A DNA stretch of 64,000 nucleotides from CAVRTM01 sp963724015 (lineage in GTDB: Bacteria; Actinomycetota; Actinomycetes; Actinomycetales; Dermatophilaceae): contig CAVRTM010000014.1 of assembly GCA_963724015.1 (NCBI GenBank), positions 310,001-374,000 of the forward strand, read 5' to 3'. The position numbers were made by a program, and so were the translations under genes. Below, in pieces: positions 34,338 to 43,112 of this stretch. Every line of letters begins with the position of its first letter. Position 1 is the stretch's first letter. The notes below the pieces were generated by a model, which was not told where the DNA came from, did no database searches, and saw only the letters and a list, made by a program, of their open reading frames with translations.

Positions 34338-35543
34338 ATGGAGGGGACCAGCTTCGAGGAGCGCCGGGCGGCGCTGGCGGCGTGCGTGCCGGTGGCGCGC
34401 GACCTGGTGGGCGGGGCACACCAGGTCGGCTCTGACGAGCTGGGGCCGTTGTTCGGCGAGATCGACCAGCTCCAGGCTGTGCTGGGCGCGTTGAAGGTCG
34501 CCCTCCTGGACCAGGCGCTGACCCGCGGGGACGTGCGGGCCTCGGATGCGGCGTCGTCGACCGGGTGGGTGCGGTCATGGGGGCCGTCCTACCGGGCCGG
34601 TGGCGCGGCTTCGTTGGTGAAGGTGGCCGAGGCGGTCGCCAAGCCGTGCAACGCCCCGCTGGCCGAGGCGGTCCTGGCCGCGCGGGTGCCGGTCGGCAAC
34701 GCCGCGGTCGCGCTGGCGGAGATGGACAAGCTGTTGCCGCGGTTGACCCCGGCGTGCGCGGAGACGGTGCTGGGCGGGTTCGTGGCGATCGCCGAGACCG
34801 ACGGGCCGGCCCAGATCCGGGCGCTGCGCCCGCGGGTGATCGCCAGGTATGGGCGGTGGGGTGAGTTCCAGCGCCGGGAGGACCTGCTCAAGCACGGCCG
34901 GTCGCTGTCCCAGCCGTACCCCGATGACGGGATGGCCGAGTACCGGCTGCGGCTGGACCCCGAGGGCCAGGCGGTGCTGGAGGCGATCCTGGGGCCGCTG
35001 GCCGCGCCGCAACCGTCGACGGTGACCGGGTCGGACCTCCGCACCAGCGACCAACGGCGGGCCGACGCGCTGGTGGAGGTCTGCCGGCGTGCCGCCGCGG
35101 CGGGCGGAGCGGCGCCGACCACCCCGAAGGCCGCGGTGGTGGTGACGATGGACTACCAGGACCTGAAGGACCGGACCGGGGCCGGGACGACGCTGACCGG
35201 GGACCTCCTGGCTCCCGAGACGGTCCGGCGGATGGCCTGCGACGCCGCCATCATCCCCGCCGTCCTCGGGACCAAGTCCGAGCTGCTGGACCTGGGCCGG
35301 ACCAGCCGGTTGGTCACGCCCAAGCTGTTGATGGCGTTGTGCCTGCGCGACCGCGGCTGCACCTTCCCGGGGTGCTCGCGGCCGCCGGGCTGGTGTGACG
35401 CCCATCATGGCGTGCACTGGTGCGACGGCGGACCGACCGACCTGACGAACATGGCGCTGTTGTGCCCGCGGCACCACACGATCGTGCACCAGAAGGGCTA
35501 CACCGCCACCGTCACCACGACCGAGGTCACCTGGCACCTGTAG
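34338..35543 (+). CDS. DUF222/HNH endonuclease-like protein (13E12 repeat family)
   Basis: Intact 401-residue protein with an N-terminal DUF222 domain (roughly residues 10-300, helical, including LAEAVLAARVPVGNAAVALAEM) and a C-terminal HNH nuclease domain: LCLRDRGCTFPGCSRPPGWC, DAHHGVHWCDGGPTDLTN, ALLCPRHHTIVHQKGY, with the zinc-type Cys pairs and the HNH His/Asn residues present. The family is the 13E12 repeat family of M. tuberculosis, present in many copies in actinobacteria and probably mobile or selfish, though no terminal repeats or transposase are visible here. A 10-bp hairpin follows. Confidence 0.93.
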   Translation: MEGTSFEERRAALAACVPVARDLVGGAHQVGSDELGPLFGEIDQLQAVLGALKVALLDQALTRGDVRASDAASSTGWVRSWGPSYRAGGAASLVKVAEAVAKPCNAPLAEAVLAARVPVGNAAVALAEMDKLLPRLTPACAETVLGGFVAIAETDGPAQIRALRPRVIARYGRWGEFQRREDLLKHGRSLSQPYPDDGMAEYRLRLDPEGQAVLEAILGPLAAPQPSTVTGSDLRTSDQRRADALVEVCRRAAAAGGAAPTTPKAAVVVTMDYQDLKDRTGAGTTLTGDLLAPETVRRMACDAAIIPAVLGTKSELLDLGRTSRLVTPKLLMALCLRDRGCTFPGCSRPPGWCDAHHGVHWCDGGPTDLTNMALLCPRHHTIVHQKGYTATVTTTEVTWHL

Positions 35544-35555
35544 CTGCCCCGCCCC

Positions 35556-35582
35556 GCGACCCGCCAGCACCCGGCGGGTCGC
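35556..35582 (+). terminator. Hairpin after the HNH gene
   Basis: Arms gcgacccgcc (35556-35565) and ggcgggtcgc (35573-35582) pair perfectly around a 7-base loop. A second 8-bp pair, gacagggc/gccctgtc (35602-35609 and 35628-35635), lies just downstream. Confidence 0.65.
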
Positions 35583-35666
35583 ACCGGCACGCGTACGTCC
35601 GGACAGGGCACTTCGCCGGTCCACCGAGCCCTGTCGCGGCGCCTCATCGGGTGCGGGGCGGACGCC

Positions 35667-35672
35667 TAGACT
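35667..35672 (+). promoter_or_regulatory. Putative -10 box of aroQ
   Basis: TAGACT ends 7 bases before ATG 35680, again suggesting a leaderless transcript. It would give aroQ its own promoter now that it is separated from aroB. Confidence 0.5.
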
Positions 35673-35679
35673 CGCGCGC

Positions 35680-36122
35680 ATGACAGCGCATCGCGTGATG
35701 GTCCTGAGCGGGCCCAACCTCAGCCGGCTGGGCAGCCGCGAGCCGGAGATCTACGGGTCCGAGACGCTCGACGACATCGCGGGCGCCGTGACGTCGCGAG
35801 GGTGACTCGCTGGGCATGACGGTGGACTTCCGGCAGAGCAACGACGAGGCCGAGCTGATCGGCTGGCTCCACGAGGCCGTTGACTCCGGGTCGCGACGTC
35901 GTGCTGAACCCGGCCGCCTTCACCCACTACTCCTACGCGATCCGCGACGCGTGCGCGATGGTCACCACCGGTGGTCGGCAGCTGGTGGAGGTGCACCTGT
36001 CCAACCCGGCCGCCCGTGAGTCGTTCCGGCACACGTCCGTGGTCGCCGGCGTCGCCACCGGCACCATCGCCGGCTTCGGCTCCCACTCCTACCTCCTGGC
36101 CCTGAGGGCGCTGGTGGCCTGA
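35680..36122 (+). CDS. aroQ: Type II 3-dehydroquinate dehydratase
   Basis: Dehydrates 3-dehydroquinate to 3-dehydroshikimate in the shikimate pathway. Short protein of about 145 residues. It begins VMVLSGPNLSRLGSREPEIY (the family GPNLNxLGxREPxxYG loop with the catalytic Tyr), continues DFRQSNDEAELIGWLHEA, then LNPAAFTHYSYAIRDA and EVHLSNPAARESFRHTSVVA with the catalytic His. Two single-G insertions (near 35804 and 35892) cut it into three frames, the first only 41 codons long, so it is easily missed. In the usual sequence the loop Asn is GPNLN; here it is GPNLS. Confidence 0.92.
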
Positions 36123-36241
36123 GGCCCGGGCCGCCCAGCGGCGCCGGGCGCGCGCGGTGTGCGCACGTGCGCACGGGACGAAGCCACGCGCATCAGCGGC
36201 CGCACCGATTACGATCGCGTCAGCCTCGATAAGGAGCTTCC

Positions 36242-36977
36242 ATGGGCGAACGGGTGGACCTGTCCGGGCAGACCGACGTGGCCGGCACGTCACCGGCACT
36301 CCGGGGGTACGTCGCGCGCCCCACGACCCCCGGTCCGTGGCCGGGGGTCGTGATGGTGCACGAGATGTGGGGGGTGGACGACGTCGCCCGACGGCAGGCG
36401 GACCGGCTGGCGGAGACCGGCTACCTGACCGTGCTGCCCGACCTGTTCAGCGCCGGGGGAGCGATCCGCTGCCTCAAGGCGACGTTCGGCGCGCTCAAGG
36501 CCCAGCACGGCCGGGCCTTCCAGGACATCGAGGCGGCCCGGACCTGGCTGACCACGCAGCCTGACTGCACCGGTCGGGTCGGGGTCATCGGCTTCTGCAT
36601 GGGGGGCGGGTTCGCGCTGCTCGCCGCGACGCGCGGGTTCGAGGCCAGCTCGGTCAACTACGGCATGCTGCCGGACGAGCCGGACGTCGCGCTCGAAGGT
36701 GCCTGCCCGGTGGTCGCGAGCTACGGAGCCAGGGACCGCGGGCTCAAGGGCGCCGCGGCCACGCTGGAGTCGACCTTGACGTGGCTCGGCGTCGAGCACG
36801 ACGTCAAGGAGTACCCGACGGCCAACCACTCGTTCCTCAACCATGCCCCGAACGGGCCGCTCGTCCTGCGCCCGCTGCTGAAGATCGCGGGCATCGGCCC
36901 CGACCCGGTCGCGGCTGCCGGACGCCTGGGCCCGCATCGAGGCGTTCTTCGGCACGCACCTGCAGACCCGCCGCTGA
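36242..36977 (+). CDS. Dienelactone hydrolase family protein
   Basis: Alpha/beta hydrolase of about 244 residues. It has GVVMVHEMWGVDDVARRQAD (the Glu of the DLH active site), the nucleophile elbow VIGFCMGGGFALL with cysteine in the nucleophile position (GxCxGG, typical of dienelactone hydrolases), an Asp in VVASYGARDRG, and the catalytic His in YPTANHSFLNH. The frame breaks near 36922 (gccGgac) and ends AFFGTHLQTRR at 36977. A good ribosome site (aaggag, 36231) and a TACGAT -10 (36210-36215) precede ATG 36242. The true substrate may be any small lactone or ester. Confidence 0.9.
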
Positions 36978-37188
36978 CCGGGCCGCGCGCGGCCCCGGCT
37001 CCGCTTGGTCAGCTCCGCGCGTCGGCTCCGCCGGCCGTAGCGGCGATGGCCCCGCGCTGGCCGCCGCATTCGGGGCGGGCGGCCTCCTCCCGCTACCATG
37101 GGCGGCGATCCTCTGCACACCTCCACGGGCGGGACCGCGCGCCGAGAGCGCCCGGCCGGTCAGCCCGTACGACGAAAGTGACATCCGC

Positions 37189-37749
37189 GTGGCTTCGACC
37201 AATGACCTGAAGAACGGCATGGTCCTCAACATCGACAACCAGCTCTGGTCGGTCGTGGAGTTCCAGCACGTCAAGCCCGGCAAGGGCCCCGCCTTCGTGC
37301 GGACCAAGCTCAAGGCCGTCCTGTCCGGCAAGGTCGTCGACAAGACGTTCAACGCCGGCACCAAGGTCGAGACCGCCAACGTCGACAAGCGCGACATGCA
37401 GTACCTCTACAAGGACGGCACCGACTTCGTCTTCATGGACGGTGACACGTTCGACCAGATCTTCGTCAGCGAGGCCGTCGTCGGCAAGGCCGCCGACTAC
37501 ATGCTGGAGAACCAGCAGGCGACCGTGGCCACCCACGACGGTGTGCCGCTGTACGTCGAGCTGCCCACCTCCGTGGTGCTGGAGATCACCTACACCGAGC
37601 CGGGCCTGCAGGGCGACCGCTCCACCGGCGGCACCAAGCCGGCGACGCTGGAGACCGGCGGCCAGATCGCCGTGCCGCTGTTCGTCGAGCAGGGCACCAA
37701 GGTCAAGGTCGACACCCGCGACGGCTCCTACCTCGGCCGCGTCAGCTGA
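37189..37749 (+). CDS. efp: Elongation factor P
   Basis: Helps the ribosome through consecutive prolines. The 186-residue protein is intact with the three usual domains. The tip loop reads HVKPGKGPAFVRTK; the PGKGP form with an unmodified lysine is the actinobacterial subtype. The C-terminal signature is GDRSTGGTKPATLETGGQI. It starts at GTG 37189; a TACCAT box at 37094-37099 may be the -10. It is followed after 22 bases by nusB, the usual actinobacterial pair. Confidence 0.97.
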   Translation: MASTNDLKNGMVLNIDNQLWSVVEFQHVKPGKGPAFVRTKLKAVLSGKVVDKTFNAGTKVETANVDKRDMQYLYKDGTDFVFMDGDTFDQIFVSEAVVGKAADYMLENQQATVATHDGVPLYVELPTSVVLEITYTEPGLQGDRSTGGTKPATLETGGQIAVPLFVEQGTKVKVDTRDGSYLGRVS

Positions 37750-37771
37750 TGACGAGCCCGGTTCCTGCCTG

Positions 37772-38185
37772 ATGGCGGCCCGCAGCAAGGCGCGCAAGCG
37801 CGCGCTGGACATCCTGTTCGAGTCCGAGCAGCGTGGCGTCAACGCCGAGACGCTGCTGGCGGAGCGCCTGGCCACCCCGGCCACCGAGACACCGCTGAAC
37901 GAGTACACCGTCGAGCTCGTGCAGGGCGTGGTCGGCAAGTGGACCGCGATCAACGAGCTGCTCGCGACGTACAGCCAGGGGTGGTCGATCGAGCGCATGC
38001 CGGCGGTCGACCGGGCCATCCTGCGCATCGGCACCTTCGAGGTCATCTACAACGACGACATCCCCGACCCCGTGGCCATCTCCGAGGCGGTGTCGCTCGC
38101 GACGTCGCTGTCGACCGATGACTCCCCGGGGTTCGTCAACGGCCTGCTCGCCCGCCTCGCGGAGATCAAGCCCACCCTCGTCTGA
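37772..38185 (+). CDS. nusB: Transcription antitermination protein NusB
   Basis: All-helical RNA-binding protein that with NusE binds boxA in rRNA operons. The 137-residue protein is intact. It starts MAARSKARKRALDILFESEQ and has IERMPAVDRAILRIGTFEV and DPVAISEAVSLATSLSTDDS, both hallmark regions; the end is GFVNGLLARLAEIKPTLV. It is followed by a 9-bp perfect hairpin before the pyrimidine operon. Confidence 0.96.
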   Translation: MAARSKARKRALDILFESEQRGVNAETLLAERLATPATETPLNEYTVELVQGVVGKWTAINELLATYSQGWSIERMPAVDRAILRIGTFEVIYNDDIPDPVAISEAVSLATSLSTDDSPGFVNGLLARLAEIKPTLV

Positions 38186-38198
38186 CCGGTGGACCACC

Positions 38199-38221
38199 GT
38201 GCGGGCCCTCGCGGCCCGCAC
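38199..38221 (+). terminator. Hairpin after nusB
   Basis: Arms gtgcgggcc (38199-38207) and ggcccgcac (38213-38221) pair perfectly with a 5-base loop. It probably ends efp-nusB transcription just before the pyr promoter. Confidence 0.7.
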
Positions 38222-38223
38222 GG

Positions 38224-38229
38224 TAGGCT
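38224..38229 (+). promoter_or_regulatory. Putative -10 box of the pyr operon
   Basis: TAGGCT fits TANNNT and lies directly after the nusB hairpin. It would start the transcript near 38236 and include the whole PyrR-binding element. No clear -35 was found. Confidence 0.5.
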
Positions 38230-38248
38230 CTGCCGAGCACGACTTCGA

Positions 38249-38293
38249 CATCCTTTAACGACCCGTCCAGTGAGGCGGGGAAGGAGGTCCGGC
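38249..38293 (+). ncRNA. PyrR-binding leader RNA
   Basis: The leader contains tcctttaacgaccc (38251-38264), then gtccagtgaggc (38265-38276) and ggggaaggagg (38277-38287). These match the conserved PyrR-binding loop (UCCUUUAA, GUCCAGNGAGGC, GAAGG) known from Bacillus and mycobacterial pyr operons. The ribosome-binding sequence aaggagg of pyrR is inside the element. By analogy with M. smegmatis, PyrR-UMP binding should block translation of pyrR and, through overlaps, of the operon. No separate attenuator hairpin is visible. Confidence 0.85.
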
Positions 38294-38296
38294 GCT

Positions 38297-38899
38297 GTGA
38301 CGCGTCCAGACTCTGTTGCACCCACAGCCGGTTCGCCTGACGAGCCGGCCCCCACCGCCTCCTCCGCGAGGGTGGTGATGACCTCCGGTGACGTCTCCCG
38401 GGCCCTGCGCCGCGTGGCGCACGAGATCCTCGAGCGCAACAAGGGCGCCGAGGGCCTCGTCGTCCTCGGCATCCCGACCCGCGGCGTATCCCTCGCCCGC
38501 CGCCTCGTGCAGGTGATGGCCGAGGTCGAGGGGGTCAGCGTCCCCGTCGGGGCCCTCGACATCACCATGCACCGCGACGACCTGCGCCGGCAGCCGGTCC
38601 GCGCGATCGAGCACACCGACATCCCGGCGCCCGGCATCGACGACCGCACCGTCGTGCTGGTCGACGACGTGCTGTTCTCCGGCCGCACCGTGCGCGCCGC
38701 GCTGGACTCCCTCGCCGACCTCGGCCGTCCGCGCGCCGTACGGCTGGCCGTCCTGGTCGACCGGGGGCACCGCGACCTGCCGATCCGCGCCGACCACGTC
38801 GGCAAGAACCTGCCCACCTCCAGCAGCGAGCGGGTCAAGGTGCTGCTGTCGGAGCACGACGGCGTGGACGAGGTCCGCATCAGTGGGGGGAACCGCTGA
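38297..38899 (+). CDS. pyrR: Bifunctional pyr operon regulator / uracil phosphoribosyltransferase
   Basis: RNA-binding repressor of the pyr operon with weak uracil phosphoribosyltransferase activity. The 200-residue protein is intact, with a non-conserved N-terminal tail of about 25 residues. The PRPP loop is TVVLVDDVLFSGRTVRAALD (about 38650-38705), and other family regions are VVLGIPTRGVSLARRL, DITMHRDDLRRQ and VDRGHRDLPIRADHVGKNLP. It starts at GTG 38297, 9 bases after the aaggagg inside the leader, and ends in TGATG overlapping pyrB. Confidence 0.96.
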   Translation: MTRPDSVAPTAGSPDEPAPTASSARVVMTSGDVSRALRRVAHEILERNKGAEGLVVLGIPTRGVSLARRLVQVMAEVEGVSVPVGALDITMHRDDLRRQPVRAIEHTDIPAPGIDDRTVVLVDDVLFSGRTVRAALDSLADLGRPRAVRLAVLVDRGHRDLPIRADHVGKNLPTSSSERVKVLLSEHDGVDEVRISGGNR

Positions 38900-39892
38900 T
38901 GCGCCACCTCCTGTCGATGGAGGACCTCAGCGCCGACGAGATCCTCGAGCTGCTCGGCACCGCCGAGTCGATGCACGACGTGCAGCGCCGCGAGGTCAAG
39001 AAGCTGCCGACGCTGCGAGGGCGCACCGTCGTCAACCTCTTCTTCGAGGACTCCACGCGCACCCGGTCCTCCTTCGAGATCGCCGGCAAGTGGCTCTCGG
39101 CCGACGTCATCAACATCTCGGGCAAGGGGTCCTCCACCAGCAAGGGCGAGTCGCTGCGGGACACCGCGATGACCGTTGCCGCCATGGGCGTCGACGGCCT
39201 GGTGATCCGCCACCACGCCAGCGGCGCCGCGCGGCAGGTCTCGCAGTGGGTCGACGCGGCCATCATCAACGCCGGTGACGGCACGCACGAGCACCCGACC
39301 CAGGCCCTGCTGGACGCCTACACGATGCGCCAGGCGCTCGGCGACCTCGCGCGGCCGCCACGTCGCCATCGTCGGCGACCTGACCCACTCCCGGGTGCTG
39401 CGCAGCAACCTGATCTGCCTGTCCCGGCTCGGCGCCCACGTCACCGTCGTCGCGCCGCCGACGCTGATGCCCAGCGGCATCGCGGCGTGGGCGGCCGCGG
39501 ACGGCTTCGCGACGTCGTACGACCTGGACGCCGTGCTGCCGCAGGCGGACGCGGTGATGATGCTGCGGGTCCAGCGCGAGCGGATGAGCGGCGGCTACTT
39601 CCCCACGCCGCGGGAGTACACCGTCGGCTACGGCCTGACCCGCGACCGCCTGCGCCTGCTGCAGGAGCACACCGTCATCTGCCACCCCGGCCCGATGAAC
39701 CGCGGCCTCGAGATCGCCGCCGACGCCGCCGACGCGGCCCGGTCGCTGGTCCTGGACCAGGTCTCGGCCGGTGTCGCGGTGCGGATGTCCGTCCTCTACC
39801 ACCTGCTCGCCGGCGACGGCAGCGCCGATGCGGCCGCGCGGCCCGGATCGCAGCGCGGCGCCGAGCCGGCCGTGCACGAAGGAGTGTCATGA
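38899..39892 (+). CDS. pyrB: Aspartate carbamoyltransferase catalytic chain
   Basis: Joins carbamoyl phosphate and aspartate, the first committed pyrimidine step. The carbamoyl-phosphate site is NLFFEDSTRTRSSFEIAGKW (STRTR), followed by SGKGSSTSKGESLRDTA, HEHPTQALLDAYTMRQ and, after a frame break near 39353 (extra c in gcgCggc), HVAIVGDLTHSRVLRSN, MMLRVQRERM and ICHPGPMNRGLEI. Restored length about 330 residues. No pyrI regulatory chain is present. The break leaves the first half in the same open frame as pyrC, giving an apparent PyrB-PyrC fusion that is not real. Confidence 0.95.
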
Positions 39893-41187
39893 GCACCGGG
39901 ACGACCCTGCTGGTCAAGGGAGCCGACCTCGCCGGAGCGGGCGCCGCGGACCTGCTGGTGCGCGACGGTGTCGTGGTCGAGGTGGGCACGGTGTCCGCAC
40001 CCCGCGACGCCGAGGTCATCGACGCCGACGGCCTGGTGGCCCTGCCCGGCCTGGTCGACCTGCACACCCACCTGCGTGAGCCGGGCCGCGAGGACGCCGA
40101 GACCATCGCGACCGGCGCGGCCGCGGCCGCCGTCGGCGGCTACACCGCGGTCCTGGCCATGGCCAACACCACCCCGGTCACCGACACCGCCGAGGCGGCC
40201 GAGCGGATCGCCGAGCTCGGCGCCCGCACCGGCCTGGTCGACGTGCAGCCGATCGGGGCGGTCACCAAGGGCCTGGCCGGGGAGGAGCTGGCCGAGCTCG
40301 GGCTGATGGCCCGGTCGCGGGCGCGGGTGCGGGTCTTCTCCGACGACGGCCACTGCGTCCACGACGCGCGGGTGATGCGGCGGGCGCTGGAGTACGTCAA
40401 GGCGTTCGACGGTGTCATCTCCCAGCACGCGCAGGAGCCCCGGCTCGCCGACGGCGCCGCCTGCTGCCACGAGGGCGAGCTCTCCGGCCGGCTCGGCCTG
40501 CCGGGCTGGCCCGGCGTCGCCGAGGAGGTCATCGTCGCGCGCGACGTCATGCTGGCTCGGCATACCGGCTCCCGGGTGCACATCGCGCACGTCTCCACCG
40601 CGGGCTCGGTCGAGGTGATCCGCTGGGCCCGCAGCCAGGGCATCGCCGTGACCGCGGAGGTCACCCCGCACCACCTGCTGCTGACGACCGACCTGCTCGC
40701 GGGCTACGACCCGACGTTCAAGGTCAACCCGCCGCTGCGCCCGGCCGAGGACGTCGAGGCGCTGCGGGCGGCGCTGGCCGACGGCACCATCGACGCCGTC
40801 GCGACCGACCACGCACCGCACGCGCGGCACGACAAGGAGCACGCGTTCGTCGACGCGGCGTTCGGGATGCTCGGGCTGGAGACCGCGCTCCCGGTGGTCA
40901 GCGAGGTGATGGTCGGGTCGGGGCTGCTCGACTGGGCCGGCGTCGCCGCCGTGATGTCCGTCCGCCCGGCCCGGATCGCCGGGCTGGCCGGCCACGGTCG
41001 CCCCCTCGCGGTCGGCGAGCCGGCGAACCTGACCCTGGTCGACCCCCAGGCGCGGGTCACCGTCGACCGGGATGCCTCGCTGTCGCTCTCCCGCAACAAC
41101 CCCTGGCACGGCCGGACCCTGCGCGGTGCCGTGCACGCCACCGTCCTGCGCGGCCGGCCGACCGTCCTGAAGGGAGCGCTGGCATGA
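39889..41187 (+). CDS. pyrC: Dihydroorotase
   Basis: Zinc amidohydrolase cyclising carbamoyl aspartate to dihydroorotate. The 432-residue protein is intact. Metal ligands: the two His in VDLHTHLREPGREDAETI (about 40055), His in ISQHAQEPRLADG, His in VHIAHVSTAGSVEVI, and Asp in VATDHAPHARHDKEHAF (about 40800). This is the class I (non-E. coli) type common in Gram-positive bacteria. It starts at ATG 39889 overlapping pyrB and ends overlapping the next gene. Confidence 0.97.
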   Translation: MSTGTTLLVKGADLAGAGAADLLVRDGVVVEVGTVSAPRDAEVIDADGLVALPGLVDLHTHLREPGREDAETIATGAAAAAVGGYTAVLAMANTTPVTDTAEAAERIAELGARTGLVDVQPIGAVTKGLAGEELAELGLMARSRARVRVFSDDGHCVHDARVMRRALEYVKAFDGVISQHAQEPRLADGAACCHEGELSGRLGLPGWPGVAEEVIVARDVMLARHTGSRVHIAHVSTAGSVEVIRWARSQGIAVTAEVTPHHLLLTTDLLAGYDPTFKVNPPLRPAEDVEALRAALADGTIDAVATDHAPHARHDKEHAFVDAAFGMLGLETALPVVSEVMVGSGLLDWAGVAAVMSVRPARIAGLAGHGRPLAVGEPANLTLVDPQARVTVDRDASLSLSRNNPWHGRTLRGAVHATVLRGRPTVLKGALA

Positions 41188-41853
41188 CCCGCACCGAGTC
41201 CGTCCTGCTGCTCGTCCTGCTCGTCCTGGTCGTCTACGCCCTGATGTACGCCGGGTGGCGCCGCCGCGCGCGCCGGCACCCCTCCGCCGCGGTCGCCACG
41301 AGCACGGTCGCCACGAGCACGGTCGCCGCCAGCGCGGCCGGTGCATGCCCGGCCAGGTACGGCGTCCTCGCCCGAGGAGCTGCGCGCCGAGGGCACCTAC
41401 GTCAGCACGACCACCGTCGCCTCGCGGCTCGAGCGGGTCGCCGCAGGAGGCCTGGGCGTCCGCGCCCGCGCCACCATGGCCGTCGGACCGGGCGGCGTCC
41501 GCTGGGAGCGCCAGGGCGCCGCCGAGGTGCACGTCGGCCCGGAGCGGCTGACCGGCGTGGGCCGCGAGCGGGGCATGGCCGGCAAGTGGGTCGGCCAGAA
41601 CCGCCTCGTGGTGGTCACCTGGCGCGCCGACGACGGCTCCGAGTTCGCCACCGGCTTCCTCCCGCGCGTCACCGCGCAGACCCAGGAGCTGGTCGACGCC
41701 GTCGAGCGGCACCTTCCCGGGGGCGTCGCCGGCAGCACGCCCGATGGCAACACCCCGGACAGCAGCACCCGTGACAGCAGCACCCCCGAGAGCAGTACCC
41801 GTGACAGCAGCACGTCCCCCCGCACCCAGCCCACCCCGGACGGAGACCAGTGA
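41184..41853 (+). CDS. Membrane-anchored protein, Rv1382-like (PH-like domain)
   Basis: About 222 residues. An N-terminal helix (SVLLLVLLVLVVYALMYAGW) anchors it in the membrane. A variable Ala/Thr/Ser linker contains a duplicated 15-bp unit. After a frame break near 41358 a compact domain follows (EGTYVSTTTVASRLERV to VAAGG and VGRERGMAGKWVGQNRLVV), then a Ser/Thr/Asp repeat tail (DSSTRDSST type). M. tuberculosis has a comparable gene, Rv1382, at the same place between pyrC and carA. Its function is unknown; a link to pyrimidine synthesis is suggested only by position. Confidence 0.75.
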
Positions 41854-43112
41854 GCGCCGTGAGCACCCCCTCGGCCCAGCCCATCCAGCAGCAGTCCCGG
41901 CTGGTCGAGCGTGAGCCCGCCGTCCTCGTCCTGGAGGACGGCCGCACCTTCCGCGGCGAGTCCTACGGCGCGCTCGGTGAGACCGTCGGCGAGGCCGTCT
42001 TCTCCACCGGCATGACCGGCTACCAGGAGACGCTGACCGACCCCAGCTACCACCGGCAGGTCGTCGTGATGACCGCGCCGCACGTCGGCAACACCGGCGT
42101 CAACGACGAGGACGACGAGTCGCGCCGGATCTGGGTCGCCGGCTACGTCGTGCGTGACCCCGCGGTGCGGCCCTCCAGCTGGCGCTCGCTGCGCTCGCTG
42201 GAGGACGACCTGGTCGCCCAGGGCGTGGTCGGCGTCTGCGGGGTGGACACCCGCGCGCTGACGCGGCACCTGCGTGAGCGCGGCGCGATGCGGGTCGGCC
42301 TGTTCTCCGGCGCGGCGGCCGGTGAGGCGCAGGAAGCCCTCCTGGAGCGCGTCCGCGCGGCCGCCCCGATGACCGGGGCCGCCCTGGCCGCCGAGGTCAC
42401 CACCGCCGAGCCGTACGTCGTGCCGGCCGTGGGCGACAAGCGGTTCACCGTCGCGGCGCTCGACCTCGGGATCAAGGCGATGACGCCGATCCTGTTGGCG
42501 CAGCAGGGGATCGAGGTCCACGTGCTGCCGGCCACCACGACCTTCGAGCAGATCACCGAGCTCGGCGTCGACGGGGTGTTCTTCTCCAACGGCCCGGGCG
42601 ACCCGGCCAGCGCCGAGCACGAGATCACCGTGCTGCGGCAGGTGCTCGAGGCGCGGATCCCGTTCTTCGGCATCTGCTTCGGCAACCAGCTGCTCGGACG
42701 GGCGCTCGGCTTCGGCACCTACAAGCTCAAGTACGGCCACCGCGGCATCAACCAGCCGGTGCTCGACCGCGGCACCGGCAAGGTGGAGGTCACCGCGCAC
42801 AACCACGGCTTCGCCGTCGACGCCCCGCTCGAGGGAGAGGTGGTGGCGCCCAGCGACGGTGCGCTCGGCACGTCGTACGGGCGGGTGCGCGTCTCGCACG
42901 TCTGCCTCAACGACGACGTCGTGGAGGGCCTCGAGTGCCTGGACCTGCCGGCCTACTCCGTGCAGTACCACCCCGAGGCGGCAGCCGGCCCGCACGACGC
43001 CGGCTACCTGTTCGACCGTTTCGTCGCGCTGATGGAACGCTCTGCCGCCACCGGTGCCCCCACCTCCACCGACCCCACCGCCGCCACCACCGACCAGGAA
43101 GGGCGCGCCTGA
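41850..43112 (+). CDS. carA: Carbamoyl-phosphate synthase small chain
   Basis: Glutamine amidotransferase subunit that supplies ammonia to CarB. The 420-residue protein is intact. The N-terminal part has VFSTGMTGYQETLTDPSY, and GVCGVDTRALTRHLRERGAM is family specific. The class I triad is the cysteine in FFGICFGNQLLGRAL (about 42675) and His/Glu in VQYHPEAAAGPHD (about 42965). It starts at GTG 41850, overlapping the upstream stop, and ends TGATG overlapping carB. Confidence 0.97.
   Translation: MSAVSTPSAQPIQQQSRLVEREPAVLVLEDGRTFRGESYGALGETVGEAVFSTGMTGYQETLTDPSYHRQVVVMTAPHVGNTGVNDEDDESRRIWVAGYVVRDPAVRPSSWRSLRSLEDDLVAQGVVGVCGVDTRALTRHLRERGAMRVGLFSGAAAGEAQEALLERVRAAAPMTGAALAAEVTTAEPYVVPAVGDKRFTVAALDLGIKAMTPILLAQQGIEVHVLPATTTFEQITELGVDGVFFSNGPGDPASAEHEITVLRQVLEARIPFFGICFGNQLLGRALGFGTYKLKYGHRGINQPVLDRGTGKVEVTAHNHGFAVDAPLEGEVVAPSDGALGTSYGRVRVSHVCLNDDVVEGLECLDLPAYSVQYHPEAAAGPHDAGYLFDRFVALMERSAATGAPTSTDPTAATTDQEGRA

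Noticed and set aside
38899..41187. Apparent PyrB-PyrC fusion protein
   Set aside because: The pyrB frame shifts near 39353 and runs on by chance into pyrC; the corrected pyrB ends at 39892 and overlaps pyrC by 4 bases.
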